Assembly: GCA_964343835.1 (NCBI GenBank)
Contig: CAYFKR010000008.1
Coordinates: 1-64,000 of the forward strand
Direction: 5' to 3'
From: CALEMW01 sp964343835
Lineage (GTDB): Bacteria > Krumholzibacteriota > Krumholzibacteriia > LZORAL124-64-63
DNA length: 64,000 nt
Position numbers and translations under genes: made by a program. The notes beneath the pieces are model-generated. The model worked only from the letters and a program-made list of their open reading frames with translations, made no database searches and was not told the DNA's origin. Below, piece after piece: positions 34,669-44,246 of the stretch. Each line of letters opens with the position of its first letter. Positions within the stretch are counted from its first letter, which is position 1.

Positions 34669-36063
34669 TCAGAAGCGGTAGATGGCCCTCACCGACGCGA
34701 ATCCGAGACTCTGGTCGTCCTCGTCCTCGGTATGGGATTCGGGCATCCAGCTCCCGAGGGCGTCCAGCGACAACCGCTCGTGGAGGCGCCAGGTGGCGCT
34801 GGCCCAGACCTCGACGTAGGTGAAGTCGGTGTAGAGGGGGTCGGTGGTGTCACCGAAGGTGCTGGTCGAGGTGTCCCCCGCGGCCTCGTAGTCGCGACGG
34901 CCCAGCTCCAGGCTGCAGGAGGCGCTCAGGGCGTCGGTGAGCACGTCGAAACCGCCACGCACGCCGATCTGGCCGTAGACCTCGTCGGGGTCGTCGCCGG
35001 TGAGGCGTTCCAGGGCCATGCCCATCTGCCAGCCGGGACCGTCCAGGGGGTCGCGGCCCAGGCCGACGAAGGAGCTCCAGCGGGTCTGGTCGGTGTAGGC
35101 GTCGCGGGATTCGTCGTAGGTCCAGACCTCCAGGTCGAACTCGGCGCGGACGTCCACGCCGGGCGGCAGGGGCAGCACGGCTTCGGCGGAGGTCCAGTGA
35201 CCCCAGCTCGACGGGCGGGCCGTCTGGTCGCGCACGTCGCGGCGTTCGCTGCGGTGGGTCAGGTAGAAGCCTGGACCGTCGAGGGGCAGCACTTCCAGGG
35301 AGAGGTCGGCGCCCCACATGGTGCGGTCGATGGCGGCGGTGTCGGGGTGGGCGCGACGGCCGCCCCGCAGGCCCAGCTTCCAGCGGCGGTCGGACCAGGT
35401 GCCGGAGGCCAGGGCGGCGGTCACGCGGACGTCGTCTCGGTCCACCTCGAGGGTGGACGGGGTGTCGTAGCGCAGCTGGGAGGCGTCCAGGCGGACGTCG
35501 AGACCCGAGGCGTCGGCCGTGGTCGTGCGCCAGCGCAGGTCGGCGGCGGCCTCGCGCCAGTCGCTGCTGAGGTACCAGTCGGTGGAACCGCCGTACTGGA
35601 CGGCCCGGAGGTCGAGAGCGGCGTCGAGGCGGTGGCGGGACTCGTCGGGTCGCCAGCTCCAGCCCGTCTCCAGCCACTCCCGCGTGCGCTCGGAACCGGC
35701 CGACAGCTTCGGGGCGATGCGCCACACGTGGGGACCGTCTCCGCCGGCGACGCCCTCGGCGGCCAGGGTGACCTCGTACTCGGCGAGGCTCTCGGTAGTG
35801 TCTTCGAGGGCCAGGGAGTAGGTCTGCACGTACGAGTCGTAGCCGGTGGCCAGGGAGGCGTCCCAGCGCCAGGCGGCGGCGCGCTCGCGGGTCGCGGCGC
35901 CCACTTCGGAGAGGGCGGCGTCCACCTCGGCGGTGTCGGCGCTGAGCAGGTCGAGCCAGAACTGGAGGGAGTCGTCCTCGGCCACGGCCCCGGACGCAGG
36001 AAGGGCCCACGTCCCGAGGACGAGGGCCGTCAGCAGGCCGACCGTCAGCGCGCGCCCCTTCAC
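34669..36063 (-). CDS. outer-membrane beta-barrel protein
   Basis: A 464-residue exported protein with signal peptide (LLTALVLGTWALPASGAV). From about residue 65 to the end there are alternating-hydrophobicity beta-strands (WRWDASLATGYDSYVQTYSLAL, RWKLGLRGG) and a terminal AIYRF, an aromatic end recognised by the BAM machinery. Acidic, Asp-rich loops suggest surface exposure. It overlaps the upstream coiled-coil gene by four bases (ATGA), so the two are coupled and may work together. No family name recognised. Confidence 0.75.
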   Translation of the reverse strand: MKGRALTVGLLTALVLGTWALPASGAVAEDDSLQFWLDLLSADTAEVDAALSEVGAATRERAAAWRWDASLATGYDSYVQTYSLALEDTTESLAEYEVTLAAEGVAGGDGPHVWRIAPKLSAGSERTREWLETGWSWRPDESRHRLDAALDLRAVQYGGSTDWYLSSDWREAAADLRWRTTTADASGLDVRLDASQLRYDTPSTLEVDRDDVRVTAALASGTWSDRRWKLGLRGGRRAHPDTAAIDRTMWGADLSLEVLPLDGPGFYLTHRSERRDVRDQTARPSSWGHWTSAEAVLPLPPGVDVRAEFDLEVWTYDESRDAYTDQTRWSSFVGLGRDPLDGPGWQMGMALERLTGDDPDEVYGQIGVRGGFDVLTDALSASCSLELGRRDYEAAGDTSTSTFGDTTDPLYTDFTYVEVWASATWRLHERLSLDALGSWMPESHTEDEDDQSLGFASVRAIYRF

Positions 36064-37106
36064 GGCCTCGCTTCGGCGGCCTGGCGCTGCAGGTTCAGGG
36101 CGGAACGGATGAGGCGCAGGGCGTCGCCGGTGCGGCCTGCGGCGAGGGCCTCGGCCGCGTCGTCACGCAGGCCGCGGGCGCGGACCAGGCGGCGGGCGGC
36201 GATGCCGTCGCGGGCCTCGGAGATGCGGTCCACGAGTTCCTGCTGACGCTCGTCGAAGCGCTCGATCTCGCGGGTCACGGCTCCCGACTCGGGGCCGACG
36301 CCGGCCATGCGCAGGGCCTGCTGGGCGGTGCGCTGGGCCTGGCGCAGGCGGTTGTGGGCCTCGGCGGGGTCGCCGCCGTTGAGGGCCTCACGGGCCTGGG
36401 TCAGAGCGCGCGACGCCTGCTCCAGCTTCTTCATCATGGCGCGGTCGGGATCGTCCTGCAGACGCTCCCTGGCCATGTCGATGAGGCGCTCCGTGCGGTC
36501 CAGCTCCCGTTCGAGCCCGTCGGTGTCCCCTTCCCCGAACAGGAGTCTGGCCGCACGTCGCAGCATGTTCTCCGCCTCGTGGACGAGTTGGAGAGCACGC
36601 TCGTAGTGGGTCTGGCGGTACTGGTCGACCGCCCTGGTCAGCAGGTTCTCGGCCCGGTTCACGAAGACCAGGGCCTGGGTGTTGCCGGCCTCGTGGGCCC
36701 GCTCGCGGAGGTCCTGCAGCAGGTCGCGGGCCCGCTCGAAGCGGCGCTGGGCCTGCTCCTCGAAGTTCTGACCCTCCCGGGCGATGCGTTCGGCCTGGCG
36801 GGCGATCTCGCGGGCCCGCAGCGACGACCGCGCGGCCAGGTAGTAGCGCTCCTGGTCGTACAGGGCGCGGGCCTGCATCTGCCTCGCCAGAGCATCCTGG
36901 AAGATGCGGCGGGCCTGCTCGCTCTCCGACTCCCGCACGATGGGGCCGACGTGCCGCAGCATGTCCTCCGTGGCCTCGAGGATCTCGAGGGCGTCGGCCG
37001 CCGGATCATCCGACTGGGCCGAGGCGGGCGCCGCCGCGCCGATCGCCAGGATCAGCGCGAGCAGCGTGAGGAGGAGGGAGCGGGTGGTGTGGCTTCGAGT
37101 GGTCAT
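36060..37106 (-). CDS. secreted alpha-helical (coiled-coil/TPR-like) protein
   Basis: A 348-residue exported protein. Signal peptide RSLLLTLLALILAIGAAAPASAQ is followed by an almost entirely helical body rich in Arg, Glu, Gln and Ala (ALARQMQARALYDQERYYLAARSSLRA, RALQLVHEAENMLRRAARLL). Repeats of about 35-40 residues recur, resembling TPR or coiled-coil scaffolds. ATG at 37106 has GAGG 8-9 bases away. The operon with the barrel gene downstream suggests a periplasmic scaffold for that outer-membrane protein. Function unknown. Confidence 0.75.
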   Translation of the reverse strand: MTTRSHTTRSLLLTLLALILAIGAAAPASAQSDDPAADALEILEATEDMLRHVGPIVRESESEQARRIFQDALARQMQARALYDQERYYLAARSSLRAREIARQAERIAREGQNFEEQAQRRFERARDLLQDLRERAHEAGNTQALVFVNRAENLLTRAVDQYRQTHYERALQLVHEAENMLRRAARLLFGEGDTDGLERELDRTERLIDMARERLQDDPDRAMMKKLEQASRALTQAREALNGGDPAEAHNRLRQAQRTAQQALRMAGVGPESGAVTREIERFDERQQELVDRISEARDGIAARRLVRARGLRDDAAEALAAGRTGDALRLIRSALNLQRQAAEARP

Positions 37107-37173
37107 GATCTTGGTCCTCTGCTGGTGTCCTGGCCTGGGTGGAGCAAGGGGTGGGCCAGGACAGAAGAGCCGG

Positions 37174-37202
37174 AGAATATCCGGTATCCTCATTAGTGAC
37201 AG
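37174..37202 (-). promoter_or_regulatory. candidate promoter of the helical-protein/barrel operon
   Basis: On the minus strand CTGTCA (37202-37197), a 17-base spacer and TATTCT (37179-37174) lie about 68 bases upstream of the ATG at 37106. Each hexamer matches four positions of consensus. Confidence 0.4.
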
Positions 37203-37265
37203 CACCTTACTCGTCAGCCGCGCAGGAGGGAACCGACGTTCGTCGGTTCCACTGTCCCTCCAGGT

Positions 37266-38627
37266 TCACTCTCCCGTCCCGTCGGGGGCGTCCGGGTCCG
37301 GGCGGCCCTCGCCGTCCAGGCCCAGCAGATTGAGGCGGGAATAGAGGGTCCGGCGCGTGATTCCGAGCAGGCGTGCGGCCTCGCTCTTGTTGCCGTCGGC
37401 CCGTTCGAGGGCGATGCGGATCAGGCGCCGCTCGTTGGTCTCGAGGTTCAGGTCGTCGGGGGCGACTGCCGGCGCGGCGAGGGCCGTGTCCAGCATCACG
37501 TGGGTCGGACCGACGGGGTCGGGGCCGGCCAGGATGTGGGCCCGTTCGACCACGTTGCGCAGCTCACGCACGTTGCCGGGCCAGCGGTAGGCGGCCAGGC
37601 GGTCCAGCACCGCCTTGGCGGGCGTCTCTCCCGCCCGTCCGGACTCGGCGTAGAACCGCTCCGTCAAGGCGGGCAGGTCTTCCAGTCGCTCGCGCAGGGG
37701 CGGCACCTCGAGGGGGAAGACGGCCAGGCGGAAGTACAGGTCCTCACGGAAGCCGCCGTCGCGGATGGCGTCCTCGAGGGGGCGGTTGGTGGCGGCGAGC
37801 ACGCGGACGTCGATGTCGCGCTCGCGGGGGTCGCCCACGGGGTTGATCTTCCGTTCCTGGAGGACGCGGAGGAGCTTGGCCTGCACGGAATGATCGGCTT
37901 CGCCGATCTCATCGAGAAAGATCGTACCACCATGGGCCGCGAGGAATAGTCCTTCCCGGTCCTCGTCCGCTCCAGTAAACGACCCCCTTCTGTGTCCAAA
38001 GAGTTCGCTCTCCAGCAGGGTGCCGGAAATAGCCGCGCAGTTCACGGCGATGAAAGGACCTGTCGACCTCGTGCTGGCAGCATGGATCGCTTTCGCCACA
38101 ACTTCTTTCCCGACTCCACTCTCGCCTCGAATCAGGACCGTGGCTCCCGAAACCGCAACTCTCTCAATCAGATCCTTGAGCTTCATCATAGGTGCCGAGT
38201 TACCGATCATCCCATCGGCCCCGGACGGTGGCCGCCTCTTGAGCGCCGCGTTCTCGCGTTTGGTGCGCACCTCTCCCACCGCCCGGTCGATGAGCAGGCT
38301 CAGCTCCTTGAAGGCGTAGGGCTTGTTGAGGTAGTCGTAGGCGCCCTTCTCCATGGCCGTGACGCCGTCGTCCTTGTCTCCGTGGCCCGTGAGCATGATC
38401 ACCGGGGTGCCGGGGGCGTGGTCGCGGGCGGCGTCGAGCACCGCCATGCCGTCGACGGGCTCCATCTTCAGGTCCGTGAGCACGACGTCGAAGGTGCGGC
38501 TCTCCATCAGCTCGATGGCCGAGGCGCCGTCGAAGGCGCCGGTGACCGTGTGGCCGGCCTGTTCCAGGAAGTCGCGGGCGACGGTCACGAAGCTGCGTTC
38601 GTCGTCCACCATCAGCACGTGGGCCAT
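37266..38627 (-). CDS. NtrC-family sigma-54 response regulator
   Basis: A 453-residue regulator. The receiver has VDDERSF and VLTDLKMEPVDG with the phospho-acceptor Asp; the AAA+ domain has GESGVGKEV (Walker A), GSFTGADED (GAFTGA loop) and IFLDEIGEAD; the C-terminal Fis HTH is NKSEAARLLGITRRTLYSRLNLLG. The ribosome site GGAGG abuts the ATG at 38636 but is nine bases from the ATG at 38627, which therefore is the real start. It lies one base after the histidine kinase stop, its obvious partner. Target promoters are not apparent. Confidence 0.92.
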   Translation of the reverse strand: MAHVLMVDDERSFVTVARDFLEQAGHTVTGAFDGASAIELMESRTFDVVLTDLKMEPVDGMAVLDAARDHAPGTPVIMLTGHGDKDDGVTAMEKGAYDYLNKPYAFKELSLLIDRAVGEVRTKRENAALKRRPPSGADGMIGNSAPMMKLKDLIERVAVSGATVLIRGESGVGKEVVAKAIHAASTRSTGPFIAVNCAAISGTLLESELFGHRRGSFTGADEDREGLFLAAHGGTIFLDEIGEADHSVQAKLLRVLQERKINPVGDPRERDIDVRVLAATNRPLEDAIRDGGFREDLYFRLAVFPLEVPPLRERLEDLPALTERFYAESGRAGETPAKAVLDRLAAYRWPGNVRELRNVVERAHILAGPDPVGPTHVMLDTALAAPAVAPDDLNLETNERRLIRIALERADGNKSEAARLLGITRRTLYSRLNLLGLDGEGRPDPDAPDGTGE

Positions 38628-38628
38628 C

Positions 38629-40008
38629 TCAGTCATCCTCCGTCGTCGGGACTCGGTAGGGCAGGGTCACGACCGCCGCGGCGCCGGGGCCGTCGGCGCG
38701 GTCGGCGAGGGTCACGGTGCCGCCGTGGTCGACGGCAACCTGGCGTGCCACCGCCAGGCCCAGGCCGCTGCCCTTCTCCTTGGTGGTGCGGAACGGTTCG
38801 AAGAGGCTCTCGGGGTCGGCACCGCCGAGGCCGGGGCCGGTGTCGACGATGGTGATGGTCGCGCGGTCGGCCGCGAAGGTCAGGACGACGTCCACGCGAG
38901 CGCCGTCGGATCCCGCCGCGGCATCGGCGGCGTTGAGCAGCAGGTTGATCAGGAGCTGGCGCACGGCCGTGGGGTCGGCCTCCGCTTCGCGGGGCTCGCC
39001 TGCCACGTCGACGACGGACGACACGCCCTTCTCCCCGAACGCCTCGGCCAGGTCGCGCACCGTGCTCCGCACGAGGGATTCGAGGTCGGTGGCGACGAAC
39101 GACAGCCCTCCCCCGCGCCCGAAGGTGAGGTAGCGGGTGAGGATGGCGTCGAGGCGATCCACCTCGTCCATCACGAAGCGGGCCATGGTGGCGTCCTGAC
39201 CCAGTCCCTCCAGCCGCATCTCCAGCGACTCCCCCGCACCGCGCAGGATCCCCAGCGGGTTGCGGATCTCGTGGGCGATGCCTGCGGTCATGCGGCCCAT
39301 GGCCGCCAGCTTCTCCTGGTCGGCGAGCGAGGCACGGTAGCGGACGATGTCGCGGAGCAGCCGCGCCAGGCCGGAAAGCAGGGCCAGCAGCACGGCCAGC
39401 ACGATGCCGGCGGTGATCCAGGCGCCGGCACGCAGGGCGGAGAGGTCGTCCAGGTAATCGGCCTCGGCGTGGACGGCCACGAGACCGACGATCGTCTCGT
39501 CGAACGTCTCCACGGGCGCGAAGGCGCTCTTCTGGACGACGCCGTGGTGCTCGAAGAGGGAGCTCGCGGTGGGGGTGCCCAGCAACGCCGCCCCGCGATC
39601 GCCCAGATCCAGCTCCCAGTAGGGGTCGGGCTCGCGCAGGGCGAGGCTGTCGCCCAGGGCCATCACCACGATGCCCGCATCGTCGTTCACGACGATCGAC
39701 GCCAGACCGCTCCGCTCGAGCAGGTTCGCCAGCTGCGCTTCGGTGATCAGGTATTCGACGGATTTCCGGGGATCGTAGGACCAGGTCTGGAGCTGGTCGC
39801 CGTCGATGAAGGCCGCCGCGGTGGTCGCCACCGCCTCGAGCCGCTCGCCCATGGCGTCGTCCAGCCGCTCCCGGGCCGATCCGTAGAGGCTCGCCAGCCC
39901 CAGCGAGACGGCCGCCAGCAGCGCCGCCGCCAGCAGGGCGCCGGTCAGCAGCCAGCGCCGGGTGCGGTCGTCGCTCCGTCCGTGTCGGTGGTCGGGGTCG
40001 CGGGCCAT
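38629..40008 (-). CDS. membrane sensor histidine kinase (NtrB-like partner)
   Basis: A 459-residue kinase. TM1 (about 18-40) and TM2 (about 205-230) flank a periplasmic sensor of about 165 residues. The dimerisation box is AAMGRMTAGIAHEIRNPLG with the phospho-His; the ATP lid has NLLLNAADAA (N box), DTGPGLG (G1) and GSGLGLAVARQVA (G2). CAGGAGG lies before the ATG at 40008. Its first 64 bases overlap the end of lipA. The gene order kinase then NtrC-type regulator fits a two-component sigma-54 system. Confidence 0.92.
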   Translation of the reverse strand: MARDPDHRHGRSDDRTRRWLLTGALLAAALLAAVSLGLASLYGSARERLDDAMGERLEAVATTAAAFIDGDQLQTWSYDPRKSVEYLITEAQLANLLERSGLASIVVNDDAGIVVMALGDSLALREPDPYWELDLGDRGAALLGTPTASSLFEHHGVVQKSAFAPVETFDETIVGLVAVHAEADYLDDLSALRAGAWITAGIVLAVLLALLSGLARLLRDIVRYRASLADQEKLAAMGRMTAGIAHEIRNPLGILRGAGESLEMRLEGLGQDATMARFVMDEVDRLDAILTRYLTFGRGGGLSFVATDLESLVRSTVRDLAEAFGEKGVSSVVDVAGEPREAEADPTAVRQLLINLLLNAADAAAGSDGARVDVVLTFAADRATITIVDTGPGLGGADPESLFEPFRTTKEKGSGLGLAVARQVAVDHGGTVTLADRADGPGAAAVVTLPYRVPTTEDD

Positions 40009-40913
40009 GACGCCTCCTGGTCGTGCCCCTCGGCCTGTTCGCGGGCGTGGTAGCTGGACCGCACGAGCGGCCCGGCCTCGACCCAACGCAGCCCGAGGTC
40101 GCGTCCTGCGCGGGCCGTCTGGTCGAATTCCTCGGGGGTCCAGAACCGCACCACCTCGTGGTGGGCGGGGGTGGGCTGAAGGTACTGGCCCACGGTCAGG
40201 ATGTCGACGCCGTGTTCCACGCAGTCGCGCATGAGGGCCTCGACCTCCTCGAAGGTCTCGCCGAGCCCCACCATGATGCCGGTCTTCACGCGCATGCGCA
40301 CGCCCATGGCGTCGGCCCAGCGGCGCGTGGCCTTCAGCACCGTCAACGAGCGTTGGTAGTCGGCCTGGGGTCGCACTGCGCCGTAGAGCCGGGGGACTGT
40401 CTCGAGGTTGTGGGCGAGCACCTCGGGGCGGGCGTCGAGCACCTTGTGGAGCTGGGCGGGCAGGCCCAGGAAGTCGGGCACCAGCACCTCGACCCCGCAG
40501 TCGGGGTTGAGGCGGCGGATCCAGCGGATGGTGGCGGCGAACTGGGCGGAACCGCCGTCGGGGTGCTCGTCGCGGTTGACCGAGGTGACCACGGCGAAGC
40601 GCAGTCCCAGGTGGGCCACCGACTCGGCCACGCGGCGGGGCTCCTCGGCGTCCAGGGGGTCGGCGGCGCCCGTGGCCACGTTGCAGAAGGAGCACTTCCG
40701 CGAGCACACGTTGCCCATGATCATGAAGGTGGCGGTGCGGTTGCTGAAGCACTCGCCCTTGTTGGGGCAGTCGCCGCTCTCGCAGATGGTGTTGAGGCGC
40801 GCCGTGGCCAGCAGGCTCTTGACCTCCTGGTACGTCTCGCCGCCGCGGCGGCGGACCTTGAGCCACGACGGCTTCTCCAGGTGATTCCTGCGGACGCTGC
40901 GGACCCTGCCCAT
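39945..40913 (-). CDS. lipA: lipoyl synthase
   Basis: Inserts two sulphurs into octanoyl-carrier protein using S-adenosylmethionine. The 322-residue radical SAM enzyme has NTICESGDCPNKGEC (auxiliary 4Fe-4S cluster), then the radical SAM cluster CSRKCSFC near residue 62, VTSVNRDE, and the C-terminal Arg/Ser end GPLVRSSYHA. It runs about 28 residues past that end into the kinase gene (64-base overlap). Start at 40913 has GAGG six bases away, inside the upstream MBL gene's end. No lipB is nearby. Confidence 0.92.
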   Translation of the reverse strand: MGRVRSVRRNHLEKPSWLKVRRRGGETYQEVKSLLATARLNTICESGDCPNKGECFSNRTATFMIMGNVCSRKCSFCNVATGAADPLDAEEPRRVAESVAHLGLRFAVVTSVNRDEHPDGGSAQFAATIRWIRRLNPDCGVEVLVPDFLGLPAQLHKVLDARPEVLAHNLETVPRLYGAVRPQADYQRSLTVLKATRRWADAMGVRMRVKTGIMVGLGETFEEVEALMRDCVEHGVDILTVGQYLQPTPAHHEVVRFWTPEEFDQTARAGRDLGLRWVEAGPLVRSSYHAREQAEGHDQEASWPATPTTDTDGATTAPGAGC

Positions 40914-40915
40914 GC

Positions 40916-41767
40916 CTACCTCTCCGCGATCACGAACGGTTCGACCGCCTCGAAGCGGCCGTCGTCGAAGCCCACGCCGCAGCACTCCACCAGCGGGTCG
41001 TGCTCGAACACCAGGGTGTAGTTGCCCTCGGCGGCGCGGCTCAGGAACTGCTTCTTCTCCTCGAGGGTCAGCAGCGGGTTCAGGTCGAAGCCCATGATCC
41101 AGGGCACGCGCAGCTGGCTGGCCAGGGGCAGCAGGTCGCCCACGTAGGCCACCACGCCCTCCGAGGTGTGGAACTCGACGACCTGCTGGCCGGGCGTGTG
41201 GCCGTTGACCGGCGTCACGCGGACCTGGTCGAAGAGCTCCACCGGACCGTTGACGAGCTGCAGCTGACCCCGCTCCTCGAGGATGTGGAAGTCGTCGATG
41301 CGGAAGCTGGCGCGATCGCGCTCCGACGGGCGGTGCGCCCACTGCCAGTGCTTCTCCTGCACCCAGTGGCGGGCGTTCGGGAAGACCGGTTCGAGGCCGT
41401 CGTCGCCCTGACGGATGGTGCCGCCGCAGTGGTCGAAATGGAGATGGGTGAGCACGACGTCGGTGACGTCGGCGGCGGACACGCCCTTCGCCTCCAGCTC
41501 TTCCACGAGCTGGTTCGCCCGGCGGTCGATGGCGAAGATGGCCAGCTGCTTCTCTTCCCAGCGGTCGCCGATGCCGGTGTCCACCAGCACGACCCGGTCG
41601 GCCGAGCGCGCCAGCAGGCAGCGCAGGCTCAGGTCGATGCGGTTGATCTCGTCGGGCGCGTGGTGCTTCTCCCACATCACGCGGGGCACCACGCCGAACA
41701 TCGATCCGCCGTCGAGCTTGAACCGGCCGTCCTCGACGGCCGCGAAGGTCCAGTCGCCTCGTTTCAT
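40916..41767 (-). CDS. MBL-fold metallo-hydrolase
   Basis: A 283-residue cytoplasmic metallo-beta-lactamase-fold enzyme. The metal-binding motif is LTHLHFDHCGG (about residues 101-111), with NGHTPGQQV and YVGDLLPL as the other ligands. An N-terminal strand LVDTGIGDRW is the usual first motif. GGAGATGGC is before the ATG at 41767. Two bases separate its stop from lipA, so both are cotranscribed; whether it acts on lipoyl, thiol or other esters is unknown. Confidence 0.88.
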   Translation of the reverse strand: MKRGDWTFAAVEDGRFKLDGGSMFGVVPRVMWEKHHAPDEINRIDLSLRCLLARSADRVVLVDTGIGDRWEEKQLAIFAIDRRANQLVEELEAKGVSAADVTDVVLTHLHFDHCGGTIRQGDDGLEPVFPNARHWVQEKHWQWAHRPSERDRASFRIDDFHILEERGQLQLVNGPVELFDQVRVTPVNGHTPGQQVVEFHTSEGVVAYVGDLLPLASQLRVPWIMGFDLNPLLTLEEKKQFLSRAAEGNYTLVFEHDPLVECCGVGFDDGRFEAVEPFVIAER

Positions 41768-41828
41768 GCCATCTCCAAGTCTGGTAGGGGTCCACAGCAT
41801 AGCCCCGCGAACGGGGCCGGGCAAGGCG

Positions 41829-42332
41829 CTACGCGGCGTCCTTCGGCTTGAACTGGAAGTGCATGATGAGGCGCAGGGTCCACCAGGAGGAAAAGAGCAT
41901 GAACGCCCCGAACCCCACCCAGAACGGTCCCGACGGCATGCGGGGCGGGTCGGAGAGATTGGCCACGATGGTCAGCTGGTGGGTCCAGAGCATGAACAGG
42001 TAGAAGACGACCGAGAACCATTCCAGACGGCGGGCCACGAAGGCGACGGTCTCCGCCTTCCGCTCCGGCGCCAGCCAGTATTCGGGGTGAGGCACGTTGA
42101 TGCCGCGGCCGCCCAGACGGCGGATCACTCCGGCGATCCCCCAACAGAGGCCGGCCGCGATGACCGAGATGATCGTCCAGTAGAAGAGAGCGGCGCCCTT
42201 GGACATCCAGCCCCGCGGTTCGCCGTCGTAGTCGAAGCTGGAGACGACCGGGTCGGGCAGACGCGACTCGTACCACCCGAGCTGGGCGGCGGTCAGCAGC
42301 AGCAGGAGCAGCAGGGCGTAGACGGGCTTCAT
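41829..42332 (-). CDS. small multi-pass membrane protein (DUF1648-like)
   Basis: A 167-residue membrane protein. The N-terminus MKPVYALLLLLLLTAAQLGWYESRLPDPVVSSFDYDGEPRGWMSK matches the DUF1648 pattern of a helix followed by a proline-glycine turn; further helices are FYWTIISVIAAGLCWGIAGV, SVVFYLFMLWTH and WVGFGAFMLFSSWWTL. GGAGG is before the ATG at 42332. It lies 49 bases after the thioredoxin-domain gene upstream. Function unknown. Confidence 0.75.
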   Translation of the reverse strand: MKPVYALLLLLLLTAAQLGWYESRLPDPVVSSFDYDGEPRGWMSKGAALFYWTIISVIAAGLCWGIAGVIRRLGGRGINVPHPEYWLAPERKAETVAFVARRLEWFSVVFYLFMLWTHQLTIVANLSDPPRMPSGPFWVGFGAFMLFSSWWTLRLIMHFQFKPKDAA

Positions 42333-42381
42333 GGTGCACCTCCGCCGATGAACATAGCGTCCGCCACGGGTGGCGTCGAGA

Positions 42382-44163
42382 TCAGTCCCCCGCCTCGCGC
42401 AGCAGCAGCGCGGCATCGGCCCACCAGGCGAACTCACCGCCCACCCGCTCGAAGTGGGGAGCGACCAGGGCGACGGCGCGGGCCGCCCGCCCGGCGTAGG
42501 AGGTTTCACCGGTAGCCGCGGCCAACCCGATCAGAGCATGGCACATGGCGCTCCCCCCGCAGGGCTCCACGCTGTCGAACACCCCGATGCGCCGGCCCAG
42601 GGGAGCCGCCACATCCTCCGCGGTGAGGTACCAGCCGCCGTCGGGCGCGGCGAAGAGGCTCTCCGCCTGGTCCACGAGCGCCCGAGCCCGGTCCAGGGCC
42701 GGGCCGTCGCCGGTCACGGCGTGGTAGTCGAGCAGGCCACAGGCGTAGTTGGCGTAGTCGTCCAGGACGGCCGGTGCGACGCCGGCGCCGTCGGTGGAGG
42801 CGCGGAGCAGGCGGCCGTCAGCGTCGGTGTTGACGGTGTCGAGCTGCGCGACGATGCGGCGGGCGGCGGCGATCCAGCGCTCATCTCCGGTGGCCTTGTA
42901 CCCCCGGACCAGAGCCGAGAGGGCCATGCCGTTCCATGCGGTCACCACCTTGGTGTCCAGGCCGGGACGGACGCGCTCCCCGCGGGCGTTCCGCAGGGGC
43001 TCGCACCAGCGGTCGAACAGACCGGCCTCGTCCTCGTCGGCGGGCTCCACGCGGCGCGTCAGGATGGAGGCGCCTTCGAAGTTGCCGGCCTCGGTCACGC
43101 CCAGCAGGCGGCACAGGGCCAGGCCGTCGTCGCCCGCCACGGCGGCGATCTGCTCCGGCGTCCACACGTAGAAGCTGCCCTCCTCGCCCCCGCTGTCGGC
43201 GTCGTAGCTGGCGAGGATGCCGCCGTCCGACCCCTCGAACTCGCGCACGAAGAAGTCGAGGATCCCACGGGCCACGTCCAGGTAACGCGGCTCGTCGAAG
43301 GCGTCGGCCGCCTCCAGGTAGAGCGACGCGAGCTGGGCGTTGTCGTAGAGCATGATCTCGAAGTGGGGCACCAGCCAGGTGCGCTCCACCGTGTAGCGGT
43401 GGAAGGCGCCGCCGAGCTGGTCGCGGATGCCGCCGGAGGCCATGGCGTCCAGGGTATGGCGGATGCGGCGACCGAGTTCCTCGTCCTCCGTGCGGCGCTG
43501 GACGTTCAGCAGGAAGCGCCACTTCAGGGGCTGAGGGAACTTCTGAGCCTGGCTGAAGCCGCCCCATTCCGGGTCGTAGACCGAGCCCAGCCGGTCGACC
43601 ACCGCCTCCACGTCGGGCATCCCCGCCTCGCCTTCGGGCGCCGGCGGCGGCACGTTCACCCGCGACGCCACCTCGTCCGCCTGCTGGTCCAGGTCCGGGC
43701 GGCGGGTGGTGTAGATGGTCATCACCGATTCGCAGAGCTTCAGGAAGGGGTCGCGTGGCACGTAGGTGCCGCCCCAGAAGGGCTTGAGGTCAGGCGTGAG
43801 GAACACCGACATGGGCCAGCCGCCGCGGCCGATCATGGCCTGCACGGCGTCCATGTATACGGCGTCCAGGTCGGGTCGCTCCTCGCGGTCCACCTTGATG
43901 CACACGAAGTGGTCGTTCATGTACGCCGCCACACAGTCGTCGTCGAAGACCTCGTGCTCCATCACGTGGCACCAGTGGCAGGAACTGTAGCCCACCGACA
44001 GGAAGATGGGCCGGTCCTCGCGCCGGGCCAGCGCCAGGGCTTCGTCGTTCCAGGGTCGCCAGTCGATGGGGTTGTGCGCGTGCTGACGCAGGTAGAGGGA
44101 CCCCTCGGCGGCGAGGCTGTTGCCGTCGCGGCGGATCTCGGCGGGCGTGCGGGACTGGGTCAT
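42382..44163 (-). CDS. thioredoxin-domain (DUF255/YyaL-SSP411) protein
   Basis: A 593-residue cytoplasmic protein with the SSP411/YyaL plan: N-terminal thioredoxin-like domain with HAHNPIDWRPW, SYSSCHWCHVMEHEVF (CxxC pair near residue 53) and IGRGGWPMSVFLTPD; the rest is a six-hairpin (alpha/alpha) barrel resembling glycosidases. Members are widespread; possible roles include thiol redox or sugar metabolism, not established here. AGGAACGG precedes the ATG at 44163. It is transcribed with the DUF1648-like gene. Confidence 0.9.
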   Translation of the reverse strand: MTQSRTPAEIRRDGNSLAAEGSLYLRQHAHNPIDWRPWNDEALALARREDRPIFLSVGYSSCHWCHVMEHEVFDDDCVAAYMNDHFVCIKVDREERPDLDAVYMDAVQAMIGRGGWPMSVFLTPDLKPFWGGTYVPRDPFLKLCESVMTIYTTRRPDLDQQADEVASRVNVPPPAPEGEAGMPDVEAVVDRLGSVYDPEWGGFSQAQKFPQPLKWRFLLNVQRRTEDEELGRRIRHTLDAMASGGIRDQLGGAFHRYTVERTWLVPHFEIMLYDNAQLASLYLEAADAFDEPRYLDVARGILDFFVREFEGSDGGILASYDADSGGEEGSFYVWTPEQIAAVAGDDGLALCRLLGVTEAGNFEGASILTRRVEPADEDEAGLFDRWCEPLRNARGERVRPGLDTKVVTAWNGMALSALVRGYKATGDERWIAAARRIVAQLDTVNTDADGRLLRASTDGAGVAPAVLDDYANYACGLLDYHAVTGDGPALDRARALVDQAESLFAAPDGGWYLTAEDVAAPLGRRIGVFDSVEPCGGSAMCHALIGLAAATGETSYAGRAARAVALVAPHFERVGGEFAWWADAALLLREAGD

Positions 44164-44246
44164 GGCGTGGCCGTTCCTGGTGCGGGTGAAGATGCGGTCG
44201 GACCGACAGCCTAGGGCCGTGCGCCTCCGACCGCACCCCTCGGCGA

